Both the position numbers and the translations under genes were made by a program. From positions 21,319 through 85,318 of the forward strand of contig JAZNMZ010000003.1 of NCBI GenBank assembly GCA_045580005.1: 64,000 nucleotides of DNA, in the 5' to 3' direction. How positions within the stretch are numbered: position 1 is the stretch's first letter; every line of letters begins with the position of its first letter. The notes under the pieces were generated by a model. That model worked only from the letters and a program-made list of their open reading frames with translations. It was not told where the DNA came from and made no database searches. This document shows, piece by piece, positions 41,626-50,455 of the stretch. Origin of the DNA: UMGS1052 sp045580005. Its GTDB lineage: Bacteria > Bacillota > Clostridia > Oscillospirales > CAG-382.

Positions 41626-42440
41626 ATTATCCTCGCAAAAACTGTGTTAAGATATATTACCGCACAAAGAATGACAACAATACCTGCAAGTGCTGCCCAG
41701 TCGGCCATGCTGCTTTTTAGCACCTTGAGTCTTGTGCGTCCCGCTCCGCCGTTGTAAAGGCGGCACTCCATCGCCGAGGCAAGCTCGTCTGCCCGTCTGA
41801 AAGACGAGATAAAAAGAGGTATCAGTATCGGGACAAAAGCCTTCGCTCTCTTGAGCAGGCTTCCTGTTTCAAAGTCGGCGCCCCTTGCTTTCTGCGCGCT
41901 TATAATCTTCTCGGTTTCCTCGATAAGAGTCGGTATAAAGCGAAGCGCTATCGACATCATCATGGCGAACTCATGCGTGGGTATGCCTATCTTTGAAAGA
42001 GGGCTTGTGAGCCTCTCTATGGCATCGGTAAGAGCCATGGGCGAGGTTGTATAGGTGAGGAGCACAAAAGCTCCAGTGACAAGCAAAATGATTCTCAATG
42101 CCATCAAAAGAGCAAATCTTATACCCTCAAGGTAAATGTCTATAACCCAGAAAGACACAAGCAGCGTTTCTCCTCCTGTGAAAAGTACATTCATAATCGC
42201 TGTGAAAATAAGAATAAAAAGCACAGGCTTCATGCTCTTTAGGATTATGCGCGGATTTATCTTTGAAACGGCTATAAGAGCGAGCGCCATAACAGTCACA
42301 AGCGCAAACGACGCATAGCTTGCCGCGCAGAAAATTGTGACTATATAAAATATTGCAAAAACTATCTTAAATCTCGGATCAAGCTTGTGAACAAAAGAAT
42401 CTCCGGGGAAAAACTGTCCGAGGGAAATATCGCCTAACAT
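41622..42440 (-). CDS. ecfT: Energy-coupling factor transporter transmembrane protein EcfT
   Basis: 272 residues with about five membrane helices. Scaffold of group II ECF importers, linking the two ATPases to exchangeable S components. The ATPase-coupling motif SAQKARGADFETG (with the characteristic ARG) is at about residues 185-198. It begins at the last base of ecfA2 and overlaps truA. It probably serves the RibU-like S component at 62237-62800 and others outside the window. Confidence 0.96.
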   Translation of the reverse strand: MLGDISLGQFFPGDSFVHKLDPRFKIVFAIFYIVTIFCAASYASFALVTVMALALIAVSKINPRIILKSMKPVLFILIFTAIMNVLFTGGETLLVSFWVIDIYLEGIRFALLMALRIILLVTGAFVLLTYTTSPMALTDAIERLTSPLSKIGIPTHEFAMMMSIALRFIPTLIEETEKIISAQKARGADFETGSLLKRAKAFVPILIPLFISSFRRADELASAMECRLYNGGAGRTRLKVLKSSMADWAALAGIVVILCAVIYLNTVFARII

Positions 42441-43297
42441 CAGTTTCCTCCTTTTTTTGCAACAAGCTGTTTGAGCATACCGTACGCCTCATCGACAGTA
42501 AAGACCGAGCCGGGAACAGAAACGCCCATACTGCGCAGCTTATTCATAAGGCTTGTGACCTGAGGGGTGTCAAGTCCCGAAGAAATAAGCTCGTCGTAAT
42601 GCGAGAAGACCTCGCCGGGTGTGCCAGATGCAAGAAGTTTGCCGTGTGAAAGTGCGATGATTCTGTCAGAAAACTCAGCAACATCCTCCATGCTGTGAGA
42701 GATGATGACAACAGATTTTCCGTCTGCTTTTTTATACTGAGAGAGTCTGCCGAGTATCTCTCTGCGTCCTCTCGGATCAAGACCTGCCGCCGGCTCATCG
42801 AGCACAAGCGTATCGGGATTCATTGCCACAACGCCTGCTATGGCAACGCGTCTTTTCTGTCCTCCCGACAGGTCAAAGGGTGATTTTTGCAAAAGCTCCC
42901 GGGATATTCCCGTAAACTCTGCCGCAAGCAGCACTCTCTGCCTCACTTCGCTCTCGGAAAGTCCCATATTGCGCGGACCGAAAGCGATGTCTTTTTCGAC
43001 AGTTTCCTCAAACAGCTGGTACTCGGGATACTGAAAAACAAGTCCCACCTTGAATCTTGTGCTGTAGGAGGTTTGCTTCGACTCATTTATATCAACTCCG
43101 TTGAGCAAAACTCTACCCTGTGAGGGTTTCAGCAGTGCGTTCATCATCTGGGCAACAGTAGACTTGCCCGAGCCGGTGTGACCGATAATGCCCGTGACAA
43201 GACCGTCTTCAATTTTGAAAGAAAGATTGTGTACGGCAGTCTTTTCAAAAGGGGTGTTCTTGCCGTATACATATGATACATCAGAAAATTCTATCAT
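42440..43297 (-). CDS. ecfA2: Energy-coupling factor ATPase EcfA2
   Basis: 285 residues. GHTGSGKSTV Walker A, LSGGQKRRVAIAG signature, LVLDEPAAGLDPRG Walker B and the switch HSMEDV. The Q-helix region GLVFQYPEYQLFEETVEKD is typical of EcfA ATPases. It is 24 bp after ecfA1 and touches ecfT. Pairs with EcfA1 to power vitamin uptake. Confidence 0.96.
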   Translation of the reverse strand: MIEFSDVSYVYGKNTPFEKTAVHNLSFKIEDGLVTGIIGHTGSGKSTVAQMMNALLKPSQGRVLLNGVDINESKQTSYSTRFKVGLVFQYPEYQLFEETVEKDIAFGPRNMGLSESEVRQRVLLAAEFTGISRELLQKSPFDLSGGQKRRVAIAGVVAMNPDTLVLDEPAAGLDPRGRREILGRLSQYKKADGKSVVIISHSMEDVAEFSDRIIALSHGKLLASGTPGEVFSHYDELISSGLDTPQVTSLMNKLRSMGVSVPGSVFTVDEAYGMLKQLVAKKGGN

Positions 43298-43321
43298 TTT
43301 GTCTGTTTTCCCAAATTGTCC

Positions 43322-44179
43322 TTACTTTTTGTTGATACTGTCAAAAATTGCCCTTGCCGCCTCGTCCTCGTCAAGCACCGTCATTTCGATATCGGCGCCG
43401 TCGTCATAAAGGCGTCTTACAAGCTCGGTTGACTGAGGGACCTCGAGTCCCACCTGTTCAAGGCGCGCCTTTTGTGCGAAAACCTCGCGCGGTGTGCCGT
43501 CAAGGATAACTCTGCCATCGTCCATTACCACAATTCTGTCGGCGCACGCCGCCTCATTCATATAATGAGTGATGAGAATCACGGTGATACCAAGCTCGTT
43601 TTTCATCTTGTATATGGTGTTGATTACATCTTTTCTGCCGCGTGGGTCAAGCATAGCCGTTGACTCGTCAAATATGACGCACTCGGGCTGCATGGCAAGT
43701 ATGCCTGCGATTGCTACTCTCTGCTTCTGTCCTCCCGACAGCTTGTGGGTATCGTGGGAGGCGTATTCCGAAAGCCCCACCGACTCGAGAGCCTCGTCAA
43801 CCCTTTTTCTTATCTCGGCTGACGGCACTCCCATATTCTCGGGAGCAAAAGCTACATCCTCCTCAACAACGCTTGCAACAAGCTGGTTGTCGGGATTCTG
43901 AAACACCATTCCCACACAGCCTCTCATCGAAAAGATATCCTCGTCGTTGTCCGAGCAAAGAGTTCTATTCAGTTTTTCACTTGTAACAAAAACTTTGCCT
44001 GACTCGGGCTCGAGCACGCCGCAAAGGAGCTTTGCAAGGGTTGATTTGCCCGAACCGTTATGTCCGATAATTGCGGTAAACACGCCCTTTTCAAACTCGA
44101 TATCAAGGTCGTGAAGCACCGCAAACTCATCGTCGTCATAGGTAAAGCAGAGCTTTTCGGTTTTTATAATAGTGTTCAT
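43322..44179 (-). CDS. ecfA1: Energy-coupling factor ATPase EcfA1
   Basis: 285 residues. GHNGSGKSTLAK Walker A, LSGGQKQRVAIAG signature, and VIFDESTAMLDPRG Walker B; the DEST form is the EcfA1 hallmark. GMVFQNPDNQLVASVVEED supplies the Q-loop and Q-helix. It lies 15 bp after the methyltransferase gene and leads the ecfA1-ecfA2-ecfT-truA block. Confidence 0.96.
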   Translation of the reverse strand: MNTIIKTEKLCFTYDDDEFAVLHDLDIEFEKGVFTAIIGHNGSGKSTLAKLLCGVLEPESGKVFVTSEKLNRTLCSDNDEDIFSMRGCVGMVFQNPDNQLVASVVEEDVAFAPENMGVPSAEIRKRVDEALESVGLSEYASHDTHKLSGGQKQRVAIAGILAMQPECVIFDESTAMLDPRGRKDVINTIYKMKNELGITVILITHYMNEAACADRIVVMDDGRVILDGTPREVFAQKARLEQVGLEVPQSTELVRRLYDDGADIEMTVLDEDEAARAIFDSINKK

Positions 44180-44194
44180 CTTTTTCCTTTTATT

Positions 44195-45082
44195 TTACTT
44201 CTGCCAGCGAGCGGAAGAGCCTGCAGGAAGACTGCTGCCTGTCTGAGTAACAGGTAAGCCTATTTCGTCGGCGCTGACATTTCCGCCGTACTTTTTCTTA
44301 AAATGAAGCTCAAGAAGATATCCGACCGTCGATGCCGAAAGTCCTGTGGTATAGGAATTTATAAGTACAAACAGGGGATTGTCGGAAATAACCTTTGAGC
44401 AGAGCTCGACAAGCCTGTCTATATCTTCCTCAAGCTTCCAGAGCTCGCCCGACGGACCTCTGCCGTAGGAAGGCGGGTCCATGATAAGTGCGTCGTATTT
44501 TCTGCCTCGCCTTATTTCTCGCTCAAGGAACTTGATGCAGTCGTCGACAATATATCTTATTGGTGCGTCAGCAAGCCCTGACAGTGCGGCATTTTCCTTT
44601 GCCCAGGAAACTATGCCCTTTGACGCGTCGACATGGCAGACCTTTGCCCCCGCAAGGGCACTCGCTACAGTTGCGCCGCCTGTGTAGGCAAAAAGATTGA
44701 GGACATTTATTTCCCTGCCGGTATCTTTTATCTCCCGTGAGATTTTATCCTGTATGAAATCCCAATTGACAGCCTGCTCGGGGAAAACTCCCGTATGCTT
44801 GAATCCTGTCGGGCGCACGCAGAATTTCATATTTCCGTAAGAGATATTCCATCCCTTGTCAAGAAGTCCTGACGGAAGATTTTTTATATCCCAGCTGCCG
44901 CCGCCCTTTGATGAGCGGATATAGCGAGCCGAGTATTTATTCCAGCTTTTGTGATTTTTTTGATTCTTCCAGATTACCTGCGGATCGGGACGGACAAGAA
45001 TAATATCCCCCCAGCGCTCAAGGCGCTCGCCGTCCGAGGTATCAAGAAGCTCGTAGTCGAGCCAGTTCTTTGACTGCCACAT
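44195..45082 (-). CDS. Class I SAM-dependent methyltransferase (RlmI/PF10672-like)
   Basis: 295 residues. Rossmann core with NLFAYTGGATVASALAGA (motif I), VCHVDASKGIVSWAKEN (motif II) and MDPPSYGRGP (motif IV, typical of base methylation of RNA). No PUA domain at the N-terminus, unlike RlmI. A 23S rRNA target is plausible by family; the base is unknown. AAGGAG lies eleven bases before the ATG. It sits between the topoisomerase-like gene and the ecf genes, with short gaps on both sides. Confidence 0.88.
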   Translation of the reverse strand: MWQSKNWLDYELLDTSDGERLERWGDIILVRPDPQVIWKNQKNHKSWNKYSARYIRSSKGGGSWDIKNLPSGLLDKGWNISYGNMKFCVRPTGFKHTGVFPEQAVNWDFIQDKISREIKDTGREINVLNLFAYTGGATVASALAGAKVCHVDASKGIVSWAKENAALSGLADAPIRYIVDDCIKFLEREIRRGRKYDALIMDPPSYGRGPSGELWKLEEDIDRLVELCSKVISDNPLFVLINSYTTGLSASTVGYLLELHFKKKYGGNVSADEIGLPVTQTGSSLPAGSSARWQK

Positions 45083-45106
45083 AAAATGCTTTTCTCCTTA
45101 GTGTGC

Positions 45107-47170
45107 TTATACATCGGCAAGATCGATATATTCGGCGCCGTGCTGTGCGATGTAGTTCTTTCTTGATACAATATCGTCGCCGAGAAGTGTGTTGAACATT
45201 GCAAGAGTTACATCCTCATCCTCGGGAGTAATTCTTATAAGCCTTCTTGTCTCGGGCGCCATAGTTGTCTTTGCCATCATTTCAGCGTCGTTCTCGCCAA
45301 GACCCTTTGAGCGCTGAATTGTATATTTGTTGTCACCAATTTTGGCTAAAATGTCGCGTTTTTCGTTTTCGTTGTAGGCAAACTCAATGCCGCCTTTCCA
45401 TGTTATCTCATAAAGGGGCGACTCGGCAATATATATCCTACCCTCTCGGATAAGCGTGGGCAAAAGCCTATATATCATTGTAAGTATAAGCGTTCTTATC
45501 TGATATCCGTCCTCGTCGGCATCGGTACAGATGACAATCTTGTTCCACCGCAGGGCATTCAGGTCAAACTGTGCAAGGTCTGTCTTGCCCTTTTTGCGGA
45601 TTTCAACACCGCAGCCGATAACCTTAAGCAGATCAACGATAATCTCACTTGCAAATATCTTGTCGTATCCGCTCTTAAGACAGTTGAGTGTCTTTCCTCG
45701 AACGGGAATTACTGCCTGATACTCGGCGTCACGCGCGAGCTTTACAGAACCGAGCGCAGAATCACCCTCCACGATATATAGCTCTCTGCGCGTGGCGTCC
45801 TTGCTGCGGCAGTTTACAAACTTTTCTACTCTGTTGGCAATGTCGAGATTTGTCGACAGCTTCTTTTTGAGATTTACTCTTGCGCTCTCGGCATTTTCTC
45901 TCGAGCGCTTGTTAATAAGAACCTGCTTCGCGACTCTCTCCGCTTCCTTCGGTCTTTCGGCAAAGAACACCTCAAGGCTGTGCAGGAAGAACTCTGTCAT
46001 CGCGTCGGCAATAAACTTGTTTGTAATCGCCTTTTTCGTCTGATTGGCGTAGGAAGTCCTTGTCGAATGTGAATTTGTAATGAGGATAAGCGAATCCTCG
46101 ATGTCGCCAAATGTGATTTTACTCTCTGTTTTCGTGTATTTTCCGTTATTTTTAAGATATGTGTCAAATGCCTTTACAAAAGCACTTCTCGCCGCCTTAT
46201 CGGGTGAGCCGCCATGCTCAAGAAAGCTCGAGTTGTGAAAATATTCTATCCTGTTGATGCTGTTTGAAAAGCAGAACACCGCTTCCATCTTGAGCTTGTA
46301 GTCGGGCATATCCGGTCTGTCTCTGCCCTGACGCTCTGCCCTGTTGTAACAGGGGGTGGACAGTGCTCTGATATGCTCACGCTCGGAAACATCCTCGTTT
46401 TCCTCCTGAGGCTCTTCCGCCGTTTCCTCGGAAACAGTCGCTTCCTCGCCGTCTCCAAGCAGCTCACGCACATAGTCAACTATACCGTCTTTATAAAAAT
46501 ACCTTGATTCGGTAAAGCTGCCGTCTTCGTTCTCAAATTTTAGTGCAAGCGTAAGACCTGCATTTACCACAGCCTGCTTGCCCAAAACCTGTTCAAAATG
46601 CTCATAGGGGATATTGATGTCGGTAAAAACCTCAAGGTCGGGCTTCCATACAATATGGGTACCGGTGCGCTTTTTGCTGTATTCTTCCCTGATAAGCTCG
46701 CCGTCAACCTCGCCTTTTTTGAAGTTGATTGTATACTTTGTACCCTTTGTATAGCTTGTTACATGCATAAATTCGGAGCTGTACTGAGTAGCGCAGGCAC
46801 CAAGTCCGTTAAGACCGAGAGAATACTCATAAGCCTCGCCGTCGTCGTTTGCATACTTACCGCCGGCATACAGCTCGCAGAAGACAAGCTCCCAGTTGTA
46901 TCTCTGTTCTTTTTCGTTCCAGTCGAGCGGTACTCCTCTGCCAAAGTCCTCTACTTCGATAGTATGGTCCTTGTGTACCGTTACATTTATAAGATCACCG
47001 TGACCCTCGCGGGCTTCGTCTATTGAGTTGGAGACAATTTCAAAAAAAGAGTGCTCACAGCCCTCGAGTCCGTCAGAGCCGAAAATAACCGCAGGCCTTT
47101 TGCGCACACGGTCGGCGCCCTTGAGCATAGAGATACTGTCGTTGCCGTATTCTGCTGCTTTTTTTGCCAT
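45107..47170 (-). CDS. Divergent type IIA topoisomerase B subunit (GyrB/ParE-like)
   Basis: 687 residues. The GHKL ATPase (about 1-230) has EIVSNSIDEAREGHG, DFGRGVP and LNGLGACATQYSS; the transducer carries a low-complexity acidic insertion at about 245-275. Toprim: VEGDSALGSVKLARD and ICTDADEDGYQIRT, with the acidic metal-binding residues intact. The C-terminal QRSKGLGENDAEMM follows. These motifs depart from canonical GyrB and ParE (for example SAGGSA is SALGSV). No A-subunit gene (gyrA/parC) lies next to it; downstream is a methyltransferase. It should form an active topoisomerase only with an A subunit encoded elsewhere. AAAGGAG precedes the ATG. Confidence 0.88.
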   Translation of the reverse strand: MAKKAAEYGNDSISMLKGADRVRKRPAVIFGSDGLEGCEHSFFEIVSNSIDEAREGHGDLINVTVHKDHTIEVEDFGRGVPLDWNEKEQRYNWELVFCELYAGGKYANDDGEAYEYSLGLNGLGACATQYSSEFMHVTSYTKGTKYTINFKKGEVDGELIREEYSKKRTGTHIVWKPDLEVFTDINIPYEHFEQVLGKQAVVNAGLTLALKFENEDGSFTESRYFYKDGIVDYVRELLGDGEEATVSEETAEEPQEENEDVSEREHIRALSTPCYNRAERQGRDRPDMPDYKLKMEAVFCFSNSINRIEYFHNSSFLEHGGSPDKAARSAFVKAFDTYLKNNGKYTKTESKITFGDIEDSLILITNSHSTRTSYANQTKKAITNKFIADAMTEFFLHSLEVFFAERPKEAERVAKQVLINKRSRENAESARVNLKKKLSTNLDIANRVEKFVNCRSKDATRRELYIVEGDSALGSVKLARDAEYQAVIPVRGKTLNCLKSGYDKIFASEIIVDLLKVIGCGVEIRKKGKTDLAQFDLNALRWNKIVICTDADEDGYQIRTLILTMIYRLLPTLIREGRIYIAESPLYEITWKGGIEFAYNENEKRDILAKIGDNKYTIQRSKGLGENDAEMMAKTTMAPETRRLIRITPEDEDVTLAMFNTLLGDDIVSRKNYIAQHGAEYIDLADV

Positions 47171-47232
47171 TTTATACTCTCCTTTCGATGTATATTTTTG
47201 TGTCTAACTATCCATTATATTATAATCATTTT

Positions 47233-47261
47233 ATTATATAATATTTTTGGCTTTTTTTCAA
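47233..47261 (-). promoter_or_regulatory. Promoter of the topoisomerase-like operon
   Basis: Minus strand: TTGAAA (47256-47261), 17-base spacer, TATAAT (47233-47238), about 60 bases before the start. Confidence 0.72.
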
Positions 47262-47663
47262 GTAAATTTTTATTAATTTATCCTTAATATTACATTTTTT
47301 TGCCTATATACAAGGCTTGTTCGCACCTATATGCAAAAACAAGGCAAAAAGACCTTTTAAGTTTACATAATCCGTGTTTTTGGAAACGAAAACAGGGAGT
47401 GTGGGTTTTGTGGGTAACTCAAAAAATTTCCCCTAAATCCGCATTTTTAGGGGTAAAAACGCCCTACTTACACACATTACCCACAAAGTTTCCCACATTT
47501 TGATGGCAAAATACGCAAATTATTGTGAGTACATTATGTAAATCAGACGCACTTTTGTTCCCAAAAGAGCAGCATAAAAGGGGTGTGCAAAACTTCAGGG
47601 TTGCGGCATTTTTCAGCCTGCAACCCTATATTAAAACGCTATTAAATTTAGGTTTTCGCAAAA
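47262..47663. other. Intergenic region with nested inverted repeats
   Basis: No gene is seen. At its centre an 11-bp perfect inverted pair (TTTGTGGGTAA 47407-47417, TTACCCACAAA 47477-47487) encloses the hairpin at 47430-47453; weaker pairing continues outward (GTGTGGG with CCCACAT). The rest is AT-rich. Confidence 0.55.
47430..47453 (-). terminator. Hairpin downstream of comM, likely terminator
   Basis: Eight-base stem CCCCTAAA (47430-47437) with TTTAGGGG (47446-47453). On the minus strand AAATTTTTT follows. It is about 210 bases past the comM stop. Confidence 0.5.
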
Positions 47664-49199
47664 TCAGATGTTTTTCCAGTATTTTTTGTCAAGATTACGG
47701 AACTGCACCGCCTGTGCGACATGTTCCTTTTTTATATCCTCGCTCGCATCCATATCGGCAACCGTCCTTGCCACGCGCAGAATCCTGTCATAGCCCCGTG
47801 CCGAAAGACCAAGGACATCAAAAGCATTCTTCATCACCTGCTGAGCGCTCTCGTCGAGCCTGCAATATTCTCTTATCATAGCAGGTGTAAGGTCGCCGTT
47901 TGCCACAATACCCGTGCCGCGGTATCGCTCCTCCATGATTCTTCTTGCCGCCATAACGCGCTCGCGTATGCGTTCGGACGACTCTGCCTTTCTGGTGTCC
48001 GAAAGCTTGTCGTAGCTAAGTGAGGGCACTTCTATCTGTATGTCCATACGGTCAAGGAGCGGTCCCGAAACTCTCGAAAGATATTTATCTATAAGTCCTC
48101 TTGAGCAGGTACATTCCTTGACAGGGTGTCCGTAAAAGCCGCATTTGCACGGATTCATCGCGCACACAAGCATAAAGCGCGCCGGGAACTTGAATCTTCC
48201 GCCAACTCTTGTTATTGTAACCTCGCCATCCTCGAGCGGCTGCCTGAGTCCGTCTGTGGCGTCCTTGCTGAACTCGGGAAGCTCATCAAGAAAGAGCACT
48301 CCGTTATCGGCAAGAGATATTTCGCCCGGCTGCGGAATCCTGCCGCCGCCGACAAGACCCGCCGACGACATATTGTGGTGGGGCGAGCGGAAAGGTCTGC
48401 GTGTTATAAGCGTCTGCCCTGCGCCGATATTGCCCGAGGCAGAATATATCTTTGTGGTTTCAAGCGCCTCCGAGAAGCTCATGGGAGGAAGAATGCCCGG
48501 TATTCTCTTTGCAAGCATACTCTTGCCCGCGCCGGGAGGCCCGACAAGAAGAATATTGTGCATACCTGCAGCCGCAACCTCGATTGCGAGCTTAACCTGC
48601 TCCTGTCCCTTGACATCGGCAAAATCGGGAATACTGTCATAATTAAGATTAAAAAGCGCGTCCCTGTCGCACTCGGCAGGAGAAAGAGTGTTTCCGTAGA
48701 GCAGATGATTTACAAGCTCGGAAATATCCTTTGCGCCGTATACTCTGATACCGTCGACAACAGCCGCTTCGTTGACATTGTCAAAAGGCACATACATCTC
48801 CTCAAAGCCTGCGTCGCGTGCGGCAATACACATAGACAAAATCCCATTTGTCTTGCGGAGTGCGCCGCTCAGCGACAGCTCGCCTGCAAAGCACTTTCTT
48901 TCAAGTGAAGCCCCCTCAAGGATTGTGCATTTGAGTATCGCAAGCAGTATGGCAAGGTCGTATGCAGTACCCTGCTTGAGCATGTCCGCAGGAGCGAGAT
49001 TTACCGTAATTGCCATAGACGGGAATTCAAATCCGCTCGACTTTGCGGCGGCTTTTATTCTGTTGTATGCTTCTTTTACTGAAGTGTCGGGAAGACCCAC
49101 TATATCGAACTTTGGAATCGATGAAGAAGCAAAGCATTCGACATCAACTATGTAGCCGTCAATTCCGACAATTCCTGCGCTGTTAACCTTTGATAGCAT
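47664..49199 (-). CDS. comM: YifB/ComM-family AAA+ ATPase (Mg-chelatase-like)
   Basis: 511 residues, normal size. Residues 1-170 form the Lon-C-like N-domain (VNSAGIVGIDGYIVDVECFASSSIPKFDIVGLPDTSVKE region). The AAA+ core has LLVGPPGAGKSMLAKRIPGILPP Walker A and NGVLFLDELPEF Walker B. A zinc-knuckle-like MNPCKCGFYGHPVKECTC follows, then the C-terminal lid. ComM helicases drive branch migration during transformation and recombination. comF lies 5 kb away, but that says little about competence. GAGGG precedes the ATG. Confidence 0.95.
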   Translation of the reverse strand: MLSKVNSAGIVGIDGYIVDVECFASSSIPKFDIVGLPDTSVKEAYNRIKAAAKSSGFEFPSMAITVNLAPADMLKQGTAYDLAILLAILKCTILEGASLERKCFAGELSLSGALRKTNGILSMCIAARDAGFEEMYVPFDNVNEAAVVDGIRVYGAKDISELVNHLLYGNTLSPAECDRDALFNLNYDSIPDFADVKGQEQVKLAIEVAAAGMHNILLVGPPGAGKSMLAKRIPGILPPMSFSEALETTKIYSASGNIGAGQTLITRRPFRSPHHNMSSAGLVGGGRIPQPGEISLADNGVLFLDELPEFSKDATDGLRQPLEDGEVTITRVGGRFKFPARFMLVCAMNPCKCGFYGHPVKECTCSRGLIDKYLSRVSGPLLDRMDIQIEVPSLSYDKLSDTRKAESSERIRERVMAARRIMEERYRGTGIVANGDLTPAMIREYCRLDESAQQVMKNAFDVLGLSARGYDRILRVARTVADMDASEDIKKEHVAQAVQFRNLDKKYWKNI

Positions 49200-49220
49200 C
49201 TATACCCTCTGAAAATACCG

Positions 49221-50327
49221 TCAGCAATAATACTTGTCCACAACAGAGCACATCTTGTCGTACTTTGACATCATATCCTCGCAGAGTCTTATCTGACATC
49301 TTGCGCGGTCAAGGTTGTGCTTGTCTCTATGGGTCTTGAAATATACATCTCCGCTGAGATAGTCAAGAAGGAATCTCGCCGCAACCTCATAAGTAAGAGT
49401 GAGGGCTGCAAGAGCCATGCTGTCCTTCTCGGCAGGTGTGATAAACCTCTTTACCTCGGATACAAAACCGCTTGTAAACTGCTCGTAGTAATCAAGATTC
49501 ATACCTACAAGCGAGAGGTCCTTTTCGTCCTCGGTTGTTTTGTTGGCGCCAAATCTTATAGCGTCGCCAAAGTCGTATGCCGAAAGTCCCGGCATAATTG
49601 TGTCAAGGTCAATAACACATACAGGCTTGCCCGTATCTATATCAATAAGAATATTGTTATATTTTGTATCGTTGTGAGTAACACGGTAAGGAAGAACCCC
49701 ATCTTCGTGCAGCTCGACAAGCTGTGAAAAATACTTCTTGTGTTTTTTGATAAACTCTATCTCACGAACACACTCTGCCGCTCTGCCGCAAATGTCGCGC
49801 TGTGCTCCCGCAAGGCAGTCGTCAGCTCTCTTTCTTGTGTTGTGGAAGTTGGGAATAGTCTCGACAAGCTCGTCCACATTCATGCCCGACAGGATATCCT
49901 GAAATCTGCCAAAAGCGTGTCCTGTGTTATAAAGAACCTCGCCATCGGTCATAACGGTATATGTCCTTGACAGTACAAAACGGCTGAGTCTCCAGAATCT
50001 GTCTTCAATGACACAGTAGTTCTCGCCGTCATTATTCAGCATAAAGCCAAGAATCATCGCCGCCTCGGGACTGTCCGGACCGAAAGTCTTTGCTATATAC
50101 TGAGTTACCTTTTTTATGTTATTCATAACGGTATAAGGGTCTTCAAAAACATGAGTGTTGAGCCTCTGATAAATATAGCTCGACTTTTCTCCGTCTTTTA
50201 TAAAGTTCACCTTTATCGTATCGTTGATATTGCCGTCCCCCACAGGTCCGCAGGAGGTCATTTCACCCTCGATACCATATTTTTGTGTTAAAATTGCTAT
50301 GTCCTTATTTAAGATTTCTTCTGTCAT
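49221..50327 (-). CDS. APH-fold phosphotransferase, N-acetylhexosamine 1-kinase-like
   Basis: 368 residues. Kinase-like fold with VGDGNINDTIKV as the nucleotide loop, catalytic VTHNDTKYNNIL (HxD...N, near 217) and the metal site VIDLDTIMPGLSAYDFGD. The sequence around DAIRFGANKTTEDEKDL resembles NahK, which makes HexNAc-1-phosphate in the lacto-N-biose/galacto-N-biose pathway. No lnpA-, galT- or galE-type genes are beside it, so substrate is open. It has its own consensus promoter; the solute-binding gene is immediately upstream but separated by a terminator. Confidence 0.82.
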   Translation of the reverse strand: MTEEILNKDIAILTQKYGIEGEMTSCGPVGDGNINDTIKVNFIKDGEKSSYIYQRLNTHVFEDPYTVMNNIKKVTQYIAKTFGPDSPEAAMILGFMLNNDGENYCVIEDRFWRLSRFVLSRTYTVMTDGEVLYNTGHAFGRFQDILSGMNVDELVETIPNFHNTRKRADDCLAGAQRDICGRAAECVREIEFIKKHKKYFSQLVELHEDGVLPYRVTHNDTKYNNILIDIDTGKPVCVIDLDTIMPGLSAYDFGDAIRFGANKTTEDEKDLSLVGMNLDYYEQFTSGFVSEVKRFITPAEKDSMALAALTLTYEVAARFLLDYLSGDVYFKTHRDKHNLDRARCQIRLCEDMMSKYDKMCSVVDKYYC

Positions 50328-50369
50328 GATTAAAAAATCTCCTCAATTTTTTTGGTACACGCTATTTTT

Positions 50370-50398
50370 ATTATACAACAAAAAAACTGTATTGTCAA
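50370..50398 (-). promoter_or_regulatory. Promoter of the sugar-kinase-like gene
   Basis: Minus strand: TTGACA (50393-50398), 17-base spacer, TATAAT (50370-50375). Perfect consensus. Confidence 0.9.
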
Positions 50399-50416
50399 AT
50401 ACAATTATTCGACAAA

Positions 50417-50444
50417 CAAAAAAGAGCCTTGCGGCTCTTTTTTT
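50417..50444 (-). terminator. Terminator of the orphan binding-protein gene
   Basis: Stem AAAAGAGCC with GGCTCTTTT and a four-base loop. On the minus strand it ends in TTTTTTG, twelve bases past the stop codon. Confidence 0.85.
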
Positions 50445-50455
50445 CTTGTGAAAGA

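Noticed and set aside
47397..47503. CRISPR array or direct repeats
   Set aside because: The repeats are inverted and nested, with no regular spacers. No CRISPR array was seen anywhere in the window.
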